From positions 22,878,502 to 22,942,501 of the forward strand of contig NC_056035.1 of NCBI RefSeq assembly GCF_004379255.2: a stretch of DNA of 64,000 nt. The letters are read 5' to 3'. Under the pieces are notes generated by a model. That model saw only the letters and a program-made list of their open reading frames with translations, was not told the origin of the DNA and made no database searches. Source of the DNA: Salvia splendens. Its lineage: Eukaryota > Streptophyta > Magnoliopsida > Lamiales > Lamiaceae. Positions 48,495 to 59,500 of this stretch are shown piece after piece (position 1 is the first letter of the stretch; each line of letters begins with the position of its first letter). Position numbers and translations under genes: made by a program.

Positions 48495-49079
48495 ATGGCA
48501 GCACTAGGGAGCGCCTTGAAGGATGAAATGACAGCCATAAGGAGCACCATAACAGAGAAGACGACGACCATGGGGACCAATGTGACGGAGGCACTGACGA
48601 CCATGAGCGGCGACATTGCAGAGGAAATGGCCGCTATAAAGAGCAACATACAGGAGATTCAATAAGGTATCGCGTCCCTACATTCTGCAATTCACAGCTT
48701 TAAGGAACCGCTAGGAATCAATGCCGAAAGGATGGCTGAGGCTCTGCTGCTGATGATGAATATGGTAAAGTTCGTCCAGCAGCAAACGTTTCAAACCCAG
48801 TTGAGCACTCCTATAGAGATCCCCGGAGCAACTGCCCAGGGAACTCAGTCAGTCTTTCCTTCCCCAGCGGCCCCTCCAAGCAGCGGCATGCAGCACTCCC
48901 CTACCGAAACTGCACAGACGACCATGTCTGATGATCTCCCACTCCCACTTTCCAAGCGCCCGAAGGCGTTACCAAGGAAGTCAGGTCCCCGAGGGACCGA
49001 AAAAACAGTTGAAGTACCCCCCGATCTCTACTCATTTCAGTTGAAACAATTTCATTTTATTTTTGGTATGTATAACTGA
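48495..49079 (+). pseudogene. Coiled-coil extension of the Athila-type 3' ORF
   Basis: Frame MAALGSALKDEMTAIRST with heptad-like repeats (ITEKTTTMGTNV, LTTMSGDIAEEMAAIKSN). It has an in-frame TAA at 48662 and continues as AERMAEALLLMMNMVKF and a Pro/Ser/Thr-rich tail to 49079. It lies in a different frame from the preceding 315-codon ORF and was probably joined to it before a frameshift. Confidence 0.5.
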
Positions 49080-50719
49080 TATTCTGCTCCACCTCACACT
49101 TAGACCTGTGATGGGTCTAAGTGTGAGAAGTTATGCATGTTCCTTTTCGTTTTTGTAATATTTGTCTGCCTGCCAGCCAATCTGTGTTTTGTTTTTTTTG
49201 TTGTTTTTTCTGTTTGTTGGCATGTTTTGATTAATGGCACTATCTCACACTTAGCCCAGTGTCTGGTCTAAGTGTGAGAAGTTTTCCTTATTTGTTGCCG
49301 TTGCCTGTGCCTAACCTTTTTTCCACTGCATCTAGTCCCTCGAGGACGAGTTCATATATAGTGGGGAGGGGGGACGGGTTAGTCCCGGAAATCATACAAG
49401 TCAAAATATTGAAAAATTCAAAATATCAGTTAGTAATAAATAGGCAGGATGCTTGAAATTGGATAAATGAAAGACTTGATTACTTTGGGGAAGAATTAGA
49501 GAAAGGATTCAGCATGCTTACATGTAGAAACTTGATTACAAACACTTGATCAGTTTGAATGACGCAAGTATGATAGAAACGTTCTTTTAAAACCAACTGT
49601 GAGCCTCTCTATATGTGAGTTATAAAGCCAAAGTAGAACACTTTCTACTATTTTTACAAAAGAAATTTTACGAGAGGCCGACTTTTAATATTGAGATGAA
49701 AAATTGCACAAGTAGTAAGGACTAAAGGCAATAGGACTTAACCAATTGAGCCTTATTTTTTTCGATCCACAAACCCGCCTCATCAACTAAGGCAACCCCA
49801 TAGTAAACCCTTTTTTTTAGCCATATACACTCATACCCGTTCTTCTAAAACCAAGACCTACCTCCATATACTTTTTCGTTACACATACGTGAGAAAAAGG
49901 GGTAAGAGAAATGAATCATTTTCAAGAAGGGGAGGAAGACCACGATAGAAAGTCAAAATAAAGGGGTAGCAAGGTTGAGCAAGTTAGTCAATCAGGTTGA
50001 TCAAGTCGAGAAAAAAATAAAAAAAAAACTTAAGAAAAAAATGGGGTAGTTGAGAAAAGTTTGAGAAAAAAAGGGCAGGAAAAAGTTGTAACCTGACCCT
50101 GTAAGTCAGAAATTAGGAATAAGCCAGTAAGTGAGGCGGGAAATCGTTTCTTGACCAAGTGAAATACCCAATGGCAAAATAAATCGTTAGGTCCAATCCA
50201 ACATATATGATCAGGTTTTTGGTCCCTTGACTCATGTGTTTTTCTTTTACAGTTAGCTTAGAACCTCTAGGACCTTACCCTAATACATTAACCCCCTTAA
50301 GCCCCGTTACACCCGAAACAAAGACCTTAAGGAACTATCTTGTGCAGTCCGATTCGAAGTATTAAACTTGTGGCAATACCGAGTGAACAGTCCTAACATC
50401 TTTGGTGAGGAATGAGTGACTGAGTGAATCCAACAGTTGGTTTTAAAACTGAGCAATCTTGACAAACTGACGACTTGATCAAGTATACGCGAAAGGGGGA
50501 AAAATATAAGCTGCTGGCAAATGGATTGACCTCGACCTCGGGTAAGATTGTTGAAAGTTTATTTCGGTCTAATGCATCTATGTAAATATGTGTTTTGTTT
50601 TTCTTTTCCGTTTTCTTTTATTTTCTTGAGATGAGTAAACCATGCCTGAAATTTTCCTTATCTTTTTTTTTTCTTTTCTTTTACACTAGAGGACAAGTGT
50701 GTTTTAAGTGTGAGCAGTT
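49080..50719 (+). other. Non-coding 3' part of the Athila-type element
   Basis: No ORF of substance. Two hairpins (49093-49127, 49244-49278) and a G-rich run GTGGGGAGGGGGGACGGG (about 49361-49378) stand out. The last bases before the LTR, TTTTAAGTGTGAGCAGTT, hold the probable polypurine tract. Confidence 0.6.
49093..49278. repeat. Two hairpins sharing CTCACACTTAG..CC / GGTCTAAGTGTGAG
   Basis: First hairpin: arms 49093-49106 and 49114-49127, perfect 14 bp, 7-nt loop. Second: arms 49244-49257 and 49265-49278, one mismatch. A third copy of TAAGTGTGAG without a partner stands at 50705-50714, directly before the 3' LTR. Confidence 0.85.
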
Positions 50720-51908
50720 TGATAAGGCCTATTTCATGCATTGGTTTAAGGGTAAAAAGTACGCTACTTGATATGTTATTGCGCAAAAACAAGTGTTAAA
50801 AGTGCAGGAATGCATCTTGACCAAGGCATCAAGGCTAAACTGATCAAGTTAGTACAAAGGGCGAAAAAAGGCCATAAATCGGGGGAGTTGATCACAGGGG
50901 GTGATCAAGCAGTCAAGTAGGGACCCACTGAATTCCAGAGGAAGGACACGTAAAGCTGACGGTGCTCATCTTTCTGTTATCAAGGATGACACTCTAAGAA
51001 GAGGACACGTGCTGATACATGAGACGCAAAGGACAAGTTGGGCCACCATTCTGTTATGAAAAGCGTCGAAGAAGGGCACGTGACAATCAAAGAGTCGCTC
51101 ACTCTCGGTACGAGCGAATATTTCCTACCAAAAATTGTTATCCAGCTGAAGGACGTGCCGAGCCTATAAATAGAGAATGTGCCACCACATGAAAAGCATC
51201 CGCTCCTTAGTTAGTTTTAGCTTAGCTTAGTTAACTTTAAATTCTCCTCCAGTTCTTAGCATAGCTTAGTTTAGAATTCTAGTTAGTGAAGCATAAGAGA
51301 TTCAACGCGACAACAACTTTGGTTCTGCTAGACGTTGTTTCCAGTTTCAATCCGAGAATTGCTCCATTTACTCGCTTTCAGTTCTTTCAATCTCGTAGCT
51401 TAGCTTAGTTAAATTTCAATCACTGCTCGTAGTTAGTTTATGCTTTGTATTTCAATTCGCGCACTCTGTTGAGACTTATTTTGGAATTAAAGTTCTTTTG
51501 TTTTCGGAATTTGTGTTAACTGCTTCATTTTAATTTCCGCAGCTTTAATTTTTTCAAGTATTTAGTTATAATGTTCCGAAGCTTGATCAAGTAGTTAGTC
51601 AACTTACTTTTCTGCCTAGTATAATTCAGTAGTTTAAAAAACTCCCAAGTTAAAGCGTGGTCGCAGCCAACCCCCCTGTTCACTAAACACACACTCGCAA
51701 CACATTTTTCTCTGTGGGATCGACCCTGAACTTGCCGCTTTACCGTTAAAGTAGTGCGAAATCGGGAGTTATAAAAATTTTCTTGCATGAGTTGGTTTGA
51801 GGATTGATTTGATTAAGTGGCAACGACAATTTGCTAACTGATTCGACCGGTTCGGTTATCTTCCATATAATTTGATCTAATTTCAATCCGTCGTTCTCGA
51901 GCTCACCA
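50720..51908 (+). repeat. 3' LTR of Athila-type element
   Basis: 1189 bp, start TGATAAGG, end CTCACCA, followed by the duplicated target ACTTC at 51909-51913. Confidence 0.95.
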
Positions 51909-52339
51909 ACTTCACAAACTATACACACTTCAACCTCCAAACGAAATTTTTTTGATCCGCTACTGTTTGTCAACACCAAGAGCATCCCCCATTTAGAACA
52001 TCACCTCTGCATCACAATTCCTTTTTTGATGGTACCAGGATATTAATTATTGGTATGAGTTTTACTCAATTCAAGTCTAGCTTTCTCTCTCTCAGCACAA
52101 GCCAACTATCGTCTTCTCTTTGACAACTCTTCGTTTAGGCTGCGTTTGGTACCATGGAATTGGAGGCATGGAATTGAAATTGGAGCCTTCAATTCTATAT
52201 TAAATGTTTGGTATCACAAAAATGTTTGTATTTGGAATTCAATTGCAATTCCAAATCTTTCAATTCCATAATGTAAATTCCGTATCAAAAGTAGAAAATT
52301 GGAATTCCAAATAGTCATAAAATTTGATAGCTTCACTAT

Positions 52340-53420
52340 ATATCCACAACACACACTTCACACACACACTACACACATTTCATATACTACACGCACTGCA
52401 TGCACTGCACACACTACACACACTTCACACATTTCACACACTACAGAAATTTCACACACACTACACGCACTTGACACACTACATGCACTTCACACACTAC
52501 CTGCATTTCACACATTACGCATATTACACACATTTCAAGCATCCAATTTTTCAATTTTTTTTCTTTTTATAGATCTTTTTTTCGATTGGAATCAAACTGA
52601 ATGGAAAAACTAAAATTTGCTAAATGTTTAAACTGAACAAAACCAAAAAACTGAAATTCTGAAATGCAGTGTATGTATTTTGTGTATAGTGTGTGTAGGG
52701 TGTGTATTTTGTGCTAAATTTGTGTACTATGTATTTTGTGTATAATATAGTCCCTCCGTTCCATAGTAGTAGAGTCATTTTGTCATTTTGGTACATTCCA
52801 TAGTAGTGGAGTCATTTTCCTTTTTAGTAAAAGTTAACACATTTCTTCTCCTTACTTTTACCTCTCTTTTACTTTCTTCTCTCTACTTTTTCCTCTCTCA
52901 TACTTTATTATCTTTTTATTTAATACATTATACATCATTTTCTTAATCTTCGTGCCGAAAAGAAATGCCTCCACTACTATGGAACGGAGGGAGTATGTAG
53001 TATGTGTATTTTGCATATAGTGTATGTAGTGTGTTTATTTTGTGTATAGCGTGTGTAGAGTGTGTTTTTTTGGTTGTGTGTAGAGTGTGTAGTATATGTA
53101 TAATGTGTGTAGTGTGTGTATTTTGTAAAGTGTGTATTTTGTGTACGATGTATGTATTTTGTGTATATTGTGTGCAGTGTTAGTGTGTGTATTTTTGCGT
53201 AGTGTGTGGAATGTGTGTATTTTATGTATAGTGTGTGTATATTGTGTATTTTGGGTAGTGTGTGGAAAGAGTGTATTTTGTGTAGTGTGTGGAATTTGGG
53301 TAATTTTTGTATAGTGGGTGTGTTGTGTGAAGTGTGTGTATTTTTTATATATGAGTATAGTATGTGTATTTTGTGTAAAGTGTGTGTGAAGGTGTGTATA
53401 GTGTGTTTGCACAAATTCTT
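52340..53420. repeat. CA-rich / TG-rich foldback region
   Basis: 52345-52540 is made of CACACTTCACACACACTACAC words; 52670-52745 and 53000-53410 are made of the complementary kind (GTGTGTATTTTGTGTATAGTG). The two arms could pair over several hundred bases. The upstream GGCTGCGTTTGGTACCATGG (from about 52139) looks like a DNA-transposon end with internal GGAATTG/CAATTCC palindromes; its expected right end is absent because an LTR begins at 53480. A MITE sits in the middle. Open frames here are simple-repeat by-products. Confidence 0.6.
52750..52993. mobile_element. Stowaway-like MITE
   Basis: Left end GTCCCTCCGTTCCATAGTAG and right end (reverse complement) CTCCCTCCGTTCCATAGTAG, about 30 bp of nearly perfect inverted repeat, TA on both sides, 244 bp. 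Confidence 0.88.
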
Positions 53421-53479
53421 CATATTAAATTTCATGTCAATTACTTCACTTTAGCAAATATGGAATTTGAAATTGAATT

Positions 53480-54795
53480 TGTTGGGGTTACCGCAGCGGA
53501 AGATACGGAAAAGAAACAGGTCCTTACAAATCTATTTAGGTGATTACGTATTTGATTCCAATTTCATGCAAAATTTCTAGATCTATAGAAAAGCACATCA
53601 AAACACACATAAACATGCTATTTGATGTAGATCTGATGGTTACCTCTTTATCTATTGAAGGATTGATGTTGCTAGTTGCACCTCCCGGTGATCCTTGATT
53701 TATTGACCACGAATCTTCCACTCTATTCCCACGTCCTTGATTATTCACATGTGTGGGCGGATCTAGAAGAATCAATAATAGTTTGATGAGATCTAGAAAA
53801 AATAATACACAAAACGATCTATCTAGATTCAATTCTATGGATTAGAATGAACAAGACAAGACTAAATCAGAACCCTAGATCTCTCTGTTGGGATGGCTCA
53901 AAAATCGAGGCAAAAAGAAAGAGGCCGAAAAATCGGCGGCTAGGGTTAGGGTTTTGGAGTGGTGAAATGTGTTGTTTGTGTTTTCCACTCTATTCCCACG
54001 TCCTTGATTATTCACATGTGTGGGCGGATCTTGAAGAATCAATAATAGTTTGATGAGATATAAAAAGAACAATACACAAATCAATCTATCTCGATTCAGT
54101 CCTATGGATTAGAATGAACAAGATAAGACTAAATCAAAACCCTAGATCTCTCTGTTGGGATGGCTCGAAAATCGAGGCAAAGAGAGAGAGGCTGAAAAAT
54201 TGGCGGCTAGGGTTAGGGTTTTGGAGTGGTGAATTGTGTTGTTTGTGTTTTCCCATCTCTTCTCACAATTTATAAGTTTGGACTAGGTTTGGGCTAGAGT
54301 GGTGATCCATGAAGTGAATTAGATGTTGGGCTGACCAATGATTTAACATATTATCTAATGGAATATTATTTTGTCCCACTAAAGAATAATATTGGACTCT
54401 CATATAAATCACCAAATTATGAATAACTTGGGTTCCATTTTATTATATAATATTTCATGCGTTTAAGAATACCTAAATCCATTAAATTATTATCTGTCTG
54501 CTATGTGACTTGAATTAAATTAATTCTCCAAAGAATTTTTCTAGTTTGAAACTTTGTTTATTATTCATAGAATAAAATTCCAACTGTGTAGTTTTCTGAA
54601 TAATATTTTTTTTTCAAACACCTCTTGGGGATTAATTATACCACACTGAATATATCCGAGTGGAGCTTTATTACAGTTTTCCGGGAGTGAATTATCCGAG
54701 CCAGGAGTGAATTATCACTTCTCCGCCTTCAAGAAATCTTCATTTGCTAGTTAATATGTCCCGCTGCTCCGTATGCGTTATTGCTACGTTGGGTT
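53480..54795 (-). repeat. Copia-type LTR fragment with internal tandem duplication
   Basis: On the plus strand it starts TGTTGGGGTTACCGCAGCGG, like the start of the nested element's LTR (TGCTGGGG...CACAGCGG), and later has the related AACACCTCTTG..GGAT word near 54620, so it is a relative in the same orientation. About 53714-53980 is repeated as about 53981-54252 (shared TCTATTCCCACGTCCTTG, TGTGTGGGCGGATCT, GATCTCTCTGTTGGGATGG, GGCGGCTAGGGTTAGGG). The right end is not clear; similarity to the nested LTR fades after 54660, and a solo LTR follows at 54796. Confidence 0.6.
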
Positions 54796-56297
54796 TGTTA
54801 GATTTGGTATACTGAAAAGCATGTTTCGAGCACGAATAGTATACAAGAAACTCTACAATCCACTTTTAACCCGATTCAGTATTATTCGAGCAGTTTCTCA
54901 CGAATAGAATCACTAATATTATTACACTGTGTTTGTTTGTGCACTTATAAGATGTTTTACAAACATTTAAATGCATAAGAAGCAAACAAAGTCTAAGTCT
55001 TTGTTTTAGTAGACCGGTTGTAGACCGGTTGTGGGCGTCGTCGACTGTAAGGTAACACAGTCAGTTCTGAACAAAGAAAAACAAGAATTTCACAACCTAG
55101 ATAGGCTTAGACTACCTATCGTGAAAGGTTGCAATGTCAGTCCACATATTTCTAAGCCTTACTGAAATAAGATGACATTAGTGTGGTATAGTACTGAATG
55201 GATCTAACAGCAAGACATGTCTTCATGCTATCTACTAGAACACTGGGTCTTGATAAACAACTATTTCTTAATCAACATACATTAGCATTGAGCATACTGT
55301 ATTGATTATGCACTACGTTGACTTATCAAATAGTGCGGGTTTTTCGTAACCCAATAATCCTGATATATTGGGTAGTGGTGATTAATATCTAGCGGTACTA
55401 GGATTGCTATTATGTTGAATCGTGCACCAAGTGAGTCTGGCTTGATAATGTCCTCAAGAAGAGCTCGAGACAAGGTTTAATTATTCAGAAACTGACCATT
55501 TGGAATTTAATTATTCCATGAATAATAAATAAGTGTTTCTTGCTAAGTCCACTCTTGGAATTAAAAGATGTTAATTAATTAAGTCCATAGCTGACATTAA
55601 TTAATTAATGGACATTTATATCTTAAGTGCGAGAAATAATTATTTAAACGAGGAAGCCCAGATTACTTATAAGTTCGGATTTGGATGGGTAGTGCAATAT
55701 TACTTCTGTAGTGGCTGCTCGTAATATTCCAATATAAGCTTGTATTAAATTGTGGGTTCAATTTAATTAGTAAAAAGCTAATTGGGGGAGGCCATATTCA
55801 AAACCTTCCATAGACCCATGACTAGGCCTAATATGTAACTTAATATAAATAGGAGAATAAATGAGAGACAATTTAATTTAATTTTTCCTACACAAAAATA
55901 ACGTCTCCTCTCTATGCAGTAGGCGTGATTTTCCTCCTCCCACAATCTTTGGGATTTCTGTCTCCTCTTTATTCGAGTCATAGTATTTTGATAAGATCTG
56001 TCCACCCTGATATCGGAATACAGTTCGGGAACCAGTCAGAAAATCCGTGGTCTAGTATTGAAGATCATCACGTGGAGAAGGCACGAGCAATCGACGATTC
56101 TTTGGAGAATCAAATCGGTAACTCTAAACCGTAGAAATCATGTTTAGGATTTACTTTCTTTAAAAATGAATTATTTGCGTTTTAGCATATGTTTAACATG
56201 TGAATTGATTAATCGCATAATTGGTCAAATAGATCTTTATCTGATTTATTTGTTTTGTACAAGTCTTCCGCTGTGCAAGGGGCACCAAACCCCATAA
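54796..56297 (+). mobile_element. Solo LTR of the nested-element family
   Basis: Starts TGTTAGATTTGGTATACTG and ends near GCAAGGGGCACCAAACCCC. This is the reverse complement of the nested element's LTR layout (TGTTAGAATTGGTATACTG ... GCAAGGGGCTCCAAACCCC), so the orientation is opposite. The flanks GGGTT (54791-54795) and GGGTT (56298-56302) form a perfect 5-bp target duplication; the terminal CA has mutated. There is no internal sequence. About 1.5 kb, clearly more diverged than the nested pair. Confidence 0.8.
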
Positions 56298-56302
56298 GGG
56301 TT

Positions 56303-56518
56303 TGCGTGAAGTTTAGCGCAACTGTGAAACTGGAGGATACTAGAGCCACTTACTGGGTTTACTTGATTAATTAGCTTGTGTTTGAGCTAAACAATAAAGT
56401 GTGTTTCTGATTAAATATGCAATCTTTGTATGTTTCGTTTAAGCCCGAGTATAGACTTTAGAGATCAGATTATTCGGGATTCACTAATTACCGGGACCTC
56501 TTTTTGGTTATACCGCTA
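56303..56518. other. Sequence between two LTR insertions
   Basis: Right flank of the solo LTR insertion; no gene. Confidence 0.4.
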
Positions 56519-59500
56519 CTGAGATGGCTAATCTCAAAGTTACAAGTCGAAATACAAAAGATTGATTACAGTAGGAAAACCTAAGTACAATCTAACTAAC
56601 TAAGTACTGGTTACAACCGGAACCCTAGCTAAGATCAGCTCCTCGTCAGGATGTGGTCTCAAAGCTTACACCGATTTAACACTTGCACACTATAACAAGA
56701 AAGGACTCCGTAGAGTCTAACACATGTACAAACACGATTCAGAAAGTAGAGATTAGAAGGATATGGCTCAGGTCACAGCAGTGACTGCACTAGGCCTTGG
56801 ACCTCCCCAAATCTCAACCGGAAATCACAAAGGGGAAACCATTGAGAGGACTACACTCAGATCAGAAACCCTAGATCTCACCGACTACCGCACACCACAA
56901 CCTTCTCACACACGGATCACCACGAACCACTTGGATCTATGCTTTACAAAACAAGATCTCACAAGAACACCTCCGATCACAACCAGATCTGTCACGTCCG
57001 CCCTTACTAAGGATGGTAAAGACGGGGAAATCGCGACTAGGGGAGGGACTAAGAAGCGGGGAAGAAAAGGGGGAACAATAAGAGACGACATTTAACACAA
57101 AGCTCGACTAAACTTCAAGAGAAAATATTCTAAGGTATTACATGGTTAAGAAGCGGATTAATGTCTCAAGGTACTTAAAGTCATAAAACAGTATGGAGTA
57201 AGACGAAAGACTTTTAGCAAAAACAATTTCAAACAAGGCAGCGAAAATAAGTTATCTAAAGAGAGTCATAGGATGACGCCCATGTATGCAGACACGACGC
57301 ATCCCTAAATTCTTAAAGCCAGACTGAACATCCGCCGCAACATCCTGCTCAACCTGCACATATTGAAAATACATGCATGGCTGAGTACTTAATATACTCA
57401 GTGGGTTCATGCCGAAAACATTTTGATAAAAGTTATGTCATCCATACCATAGTGAACTCGAGTTTTACGTTTAGAAAAGAAATATCATCGAGTATCACAA
57501 AAACAGTTTCATAGCCTGGCCAGGCAAAACAATCTCCCCACTTTCACAACAACCAATCATTCATATCCTCTTACCATAGTGCGACGAAAGTGTGGCCACA
57601 CTATTCTCCCACGAGACCGGCCGACTAGCAAGGACGGCTCACGATCCCCTCTATGTACACAGCCTGATAGGGTTTGCGGCCCTACTCAGACCCGAATTCG
57701 TTTAACATAGCCCTATAGCCTAACGGAGCAAGCTCAACAAACTAGGCATCAGGCAACAATCTCAACATCAAAACAGTCATGGCATGACATAACACTTTAA
57801 ACCACCCTTATAACACCATAATCATACTTTTGAAAGCATACAAGAGTTTAGTAAAAGAAAGCCCACCTCGCTTGCTTATACAACACAATTTACAACTGTA
57901 ATGCAACCCTTGCTCTTTGTACCCACGTACGCACAACAACCCTTGTGAATACCATAACACGATCAGTTTTTCCATCAAAACATTTATCATGCATGCCCTA
58001 TCGTTCCTTTCATCGTTTTCTTATATTGCTCATCCCAAACGTTCACCAACATAAACGAAACGAACACTCTAGCATACATCAACGAGCAACATATAACCAC
58101 ATCACAGGATACGCTCCTTAATCACACATGTATCATGTAATTCTTCCAAAACTTGTCAACAAAGACTATTTCAACAAAACCAGAATCTGGCAGAACAACG
58201 CAGTCTTTTTGTAAAAATCATTAAAATTCCTTCTGATCTCATATGAAGCTAAAATTTGGTCACCACACAGTAGACAGATAGGTTTATCCAGTTATAATTT
58301 CACACCAAAATCATATCTTTTGATCGGTCAAAACAAAAACGAAACTCACTGAACGAGACCCAAATTCTGGCAAGATAGCGCAGTTGACCTGAAAAATTCA
58401 TTAAAAATTCATCCGTCATCAAATGAAGCTAACATTTTGACACAACATAGAAGACATCTAAAACGTCATCCAGTTAAAAATTCACGTTAAAATAAGATCG
58501 TTTGATTGGTCAAAAACTCATCGGAACCTACTGTACGAACACAACAACTTTCATGCTCAACATTCACAAACCCTAGTTTGTCTATCATACATTCACACAT
58601 ACATATTCATGCTTCCAACACATATTCATGCTTCAAAAACGAGATTACAATCATGCTTTCCTTTTAACACATAACATTCACAAACGATTCATCCACACAC
58701 TTACACATACTCGTATATACGCGCACACACACATATATTCTTGTGCAACCATCCTTCCCAACCAATTAATTCTTAGATTTACGATTCTCCACTCACTATA
58801 TGCATGGGGGGTTCAAGAATCATGGATTCAATGATAAGAAGGGGAAAGGTAGATAAAAAATTATACCTTTCTCTTGAAAACAATCGGTAGGAGTGACAAT
58901 TGATTAATTTCTTCAATGAATCCTTGAGTTTCCAACTCCAAAGTGAAGCAAGAACGAAGAAATAGTGAAGGAGTGATTGAAATGGGAGAGGCGTGTAGGA
59001 GGAGAGGGATAGGGAGGGTGGCGTTGAAAATGGGGGCTAGGGTTAGGGTCTTCTCTTTTTATAGTCTAGGTTAAAATCCCACACTTAATAATACAATTAA
59101 AATTATGGGAGAATAAAATAGAGGTCAAAGAATAAATCCCACAATTAAACAAAATAGGTGTGTAGTGTGGGGAAGTGATTTTTGAAAATTTGGTTATTTA
59201 ATTAGCATATAAATTGATTTGGCATTTACTTGGAGAGAAATATACTCACAAGATAGGTAAAAAGTTATTGAGTATCCCATAAATAAGGTAACAAGACAAT
59301 TCAAAAATCTCCAAGTAGGAAAGGAAGGGGGCGTGTAATATGGTAAGAAATAAAAGAAAAATATTCAAATCCCCAATGAATTAGGCATAGGAACTAATTT
59401 GATATTTATTTGAATAGAAGGGATCCCACAAAATAAGAACAAAATATTAATTCCCTTAAGAACAAGAAAGAGGTCGAAAATTTGGGGGATTATTTCCACA

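Larger units (their letters stand above)
33830..51908 (+). mobile_element. Athila-type Ty3/gypsy retrotransposon, RT/integrase-less, with nested insertion
   Basis: Complete LTR-to-LTR element flanked by a perfect 5-bp target duplication ACTTC (33825-33829 and 51909-51913). The LTRs are both 1189 bp (33830-35018, 50720-51908) and start TGATAAGG and end CTCACCA. By eye I count about 43 differences (about 3.6%). The PBS TGGCGCCGTTGCCGGGG is of the gypsy Athila/Tat kind. Internal order: gag, a 9-kb nested copia-type insertion, protease, an Athila-type 3' ORF, then a long non-coding 3' part. No reverse transcriptase, RNase H or integrase is present, so the element could only move with enzymes from another copy. 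Confidence 0.93.

Noticed and set aside
52299..53454. Several Thr/His- and Val/Cys-rich ORFs
   Set aside because: Translations of CA/TG simple repeats.
53936..54225. Interstitial telomere repeat (CTAGGGTTAGGGTTTT, twice)
   Set aside because: Only about two telomere units in each copy, and the second copy is due to the LTR's internal duplication; also seen once near 59036.
56763..57095. 110-codon plus-strand ORF
   Set aside because: It spans the boundary between a copia LTR and a solo gypsy-type LTR; no domain.
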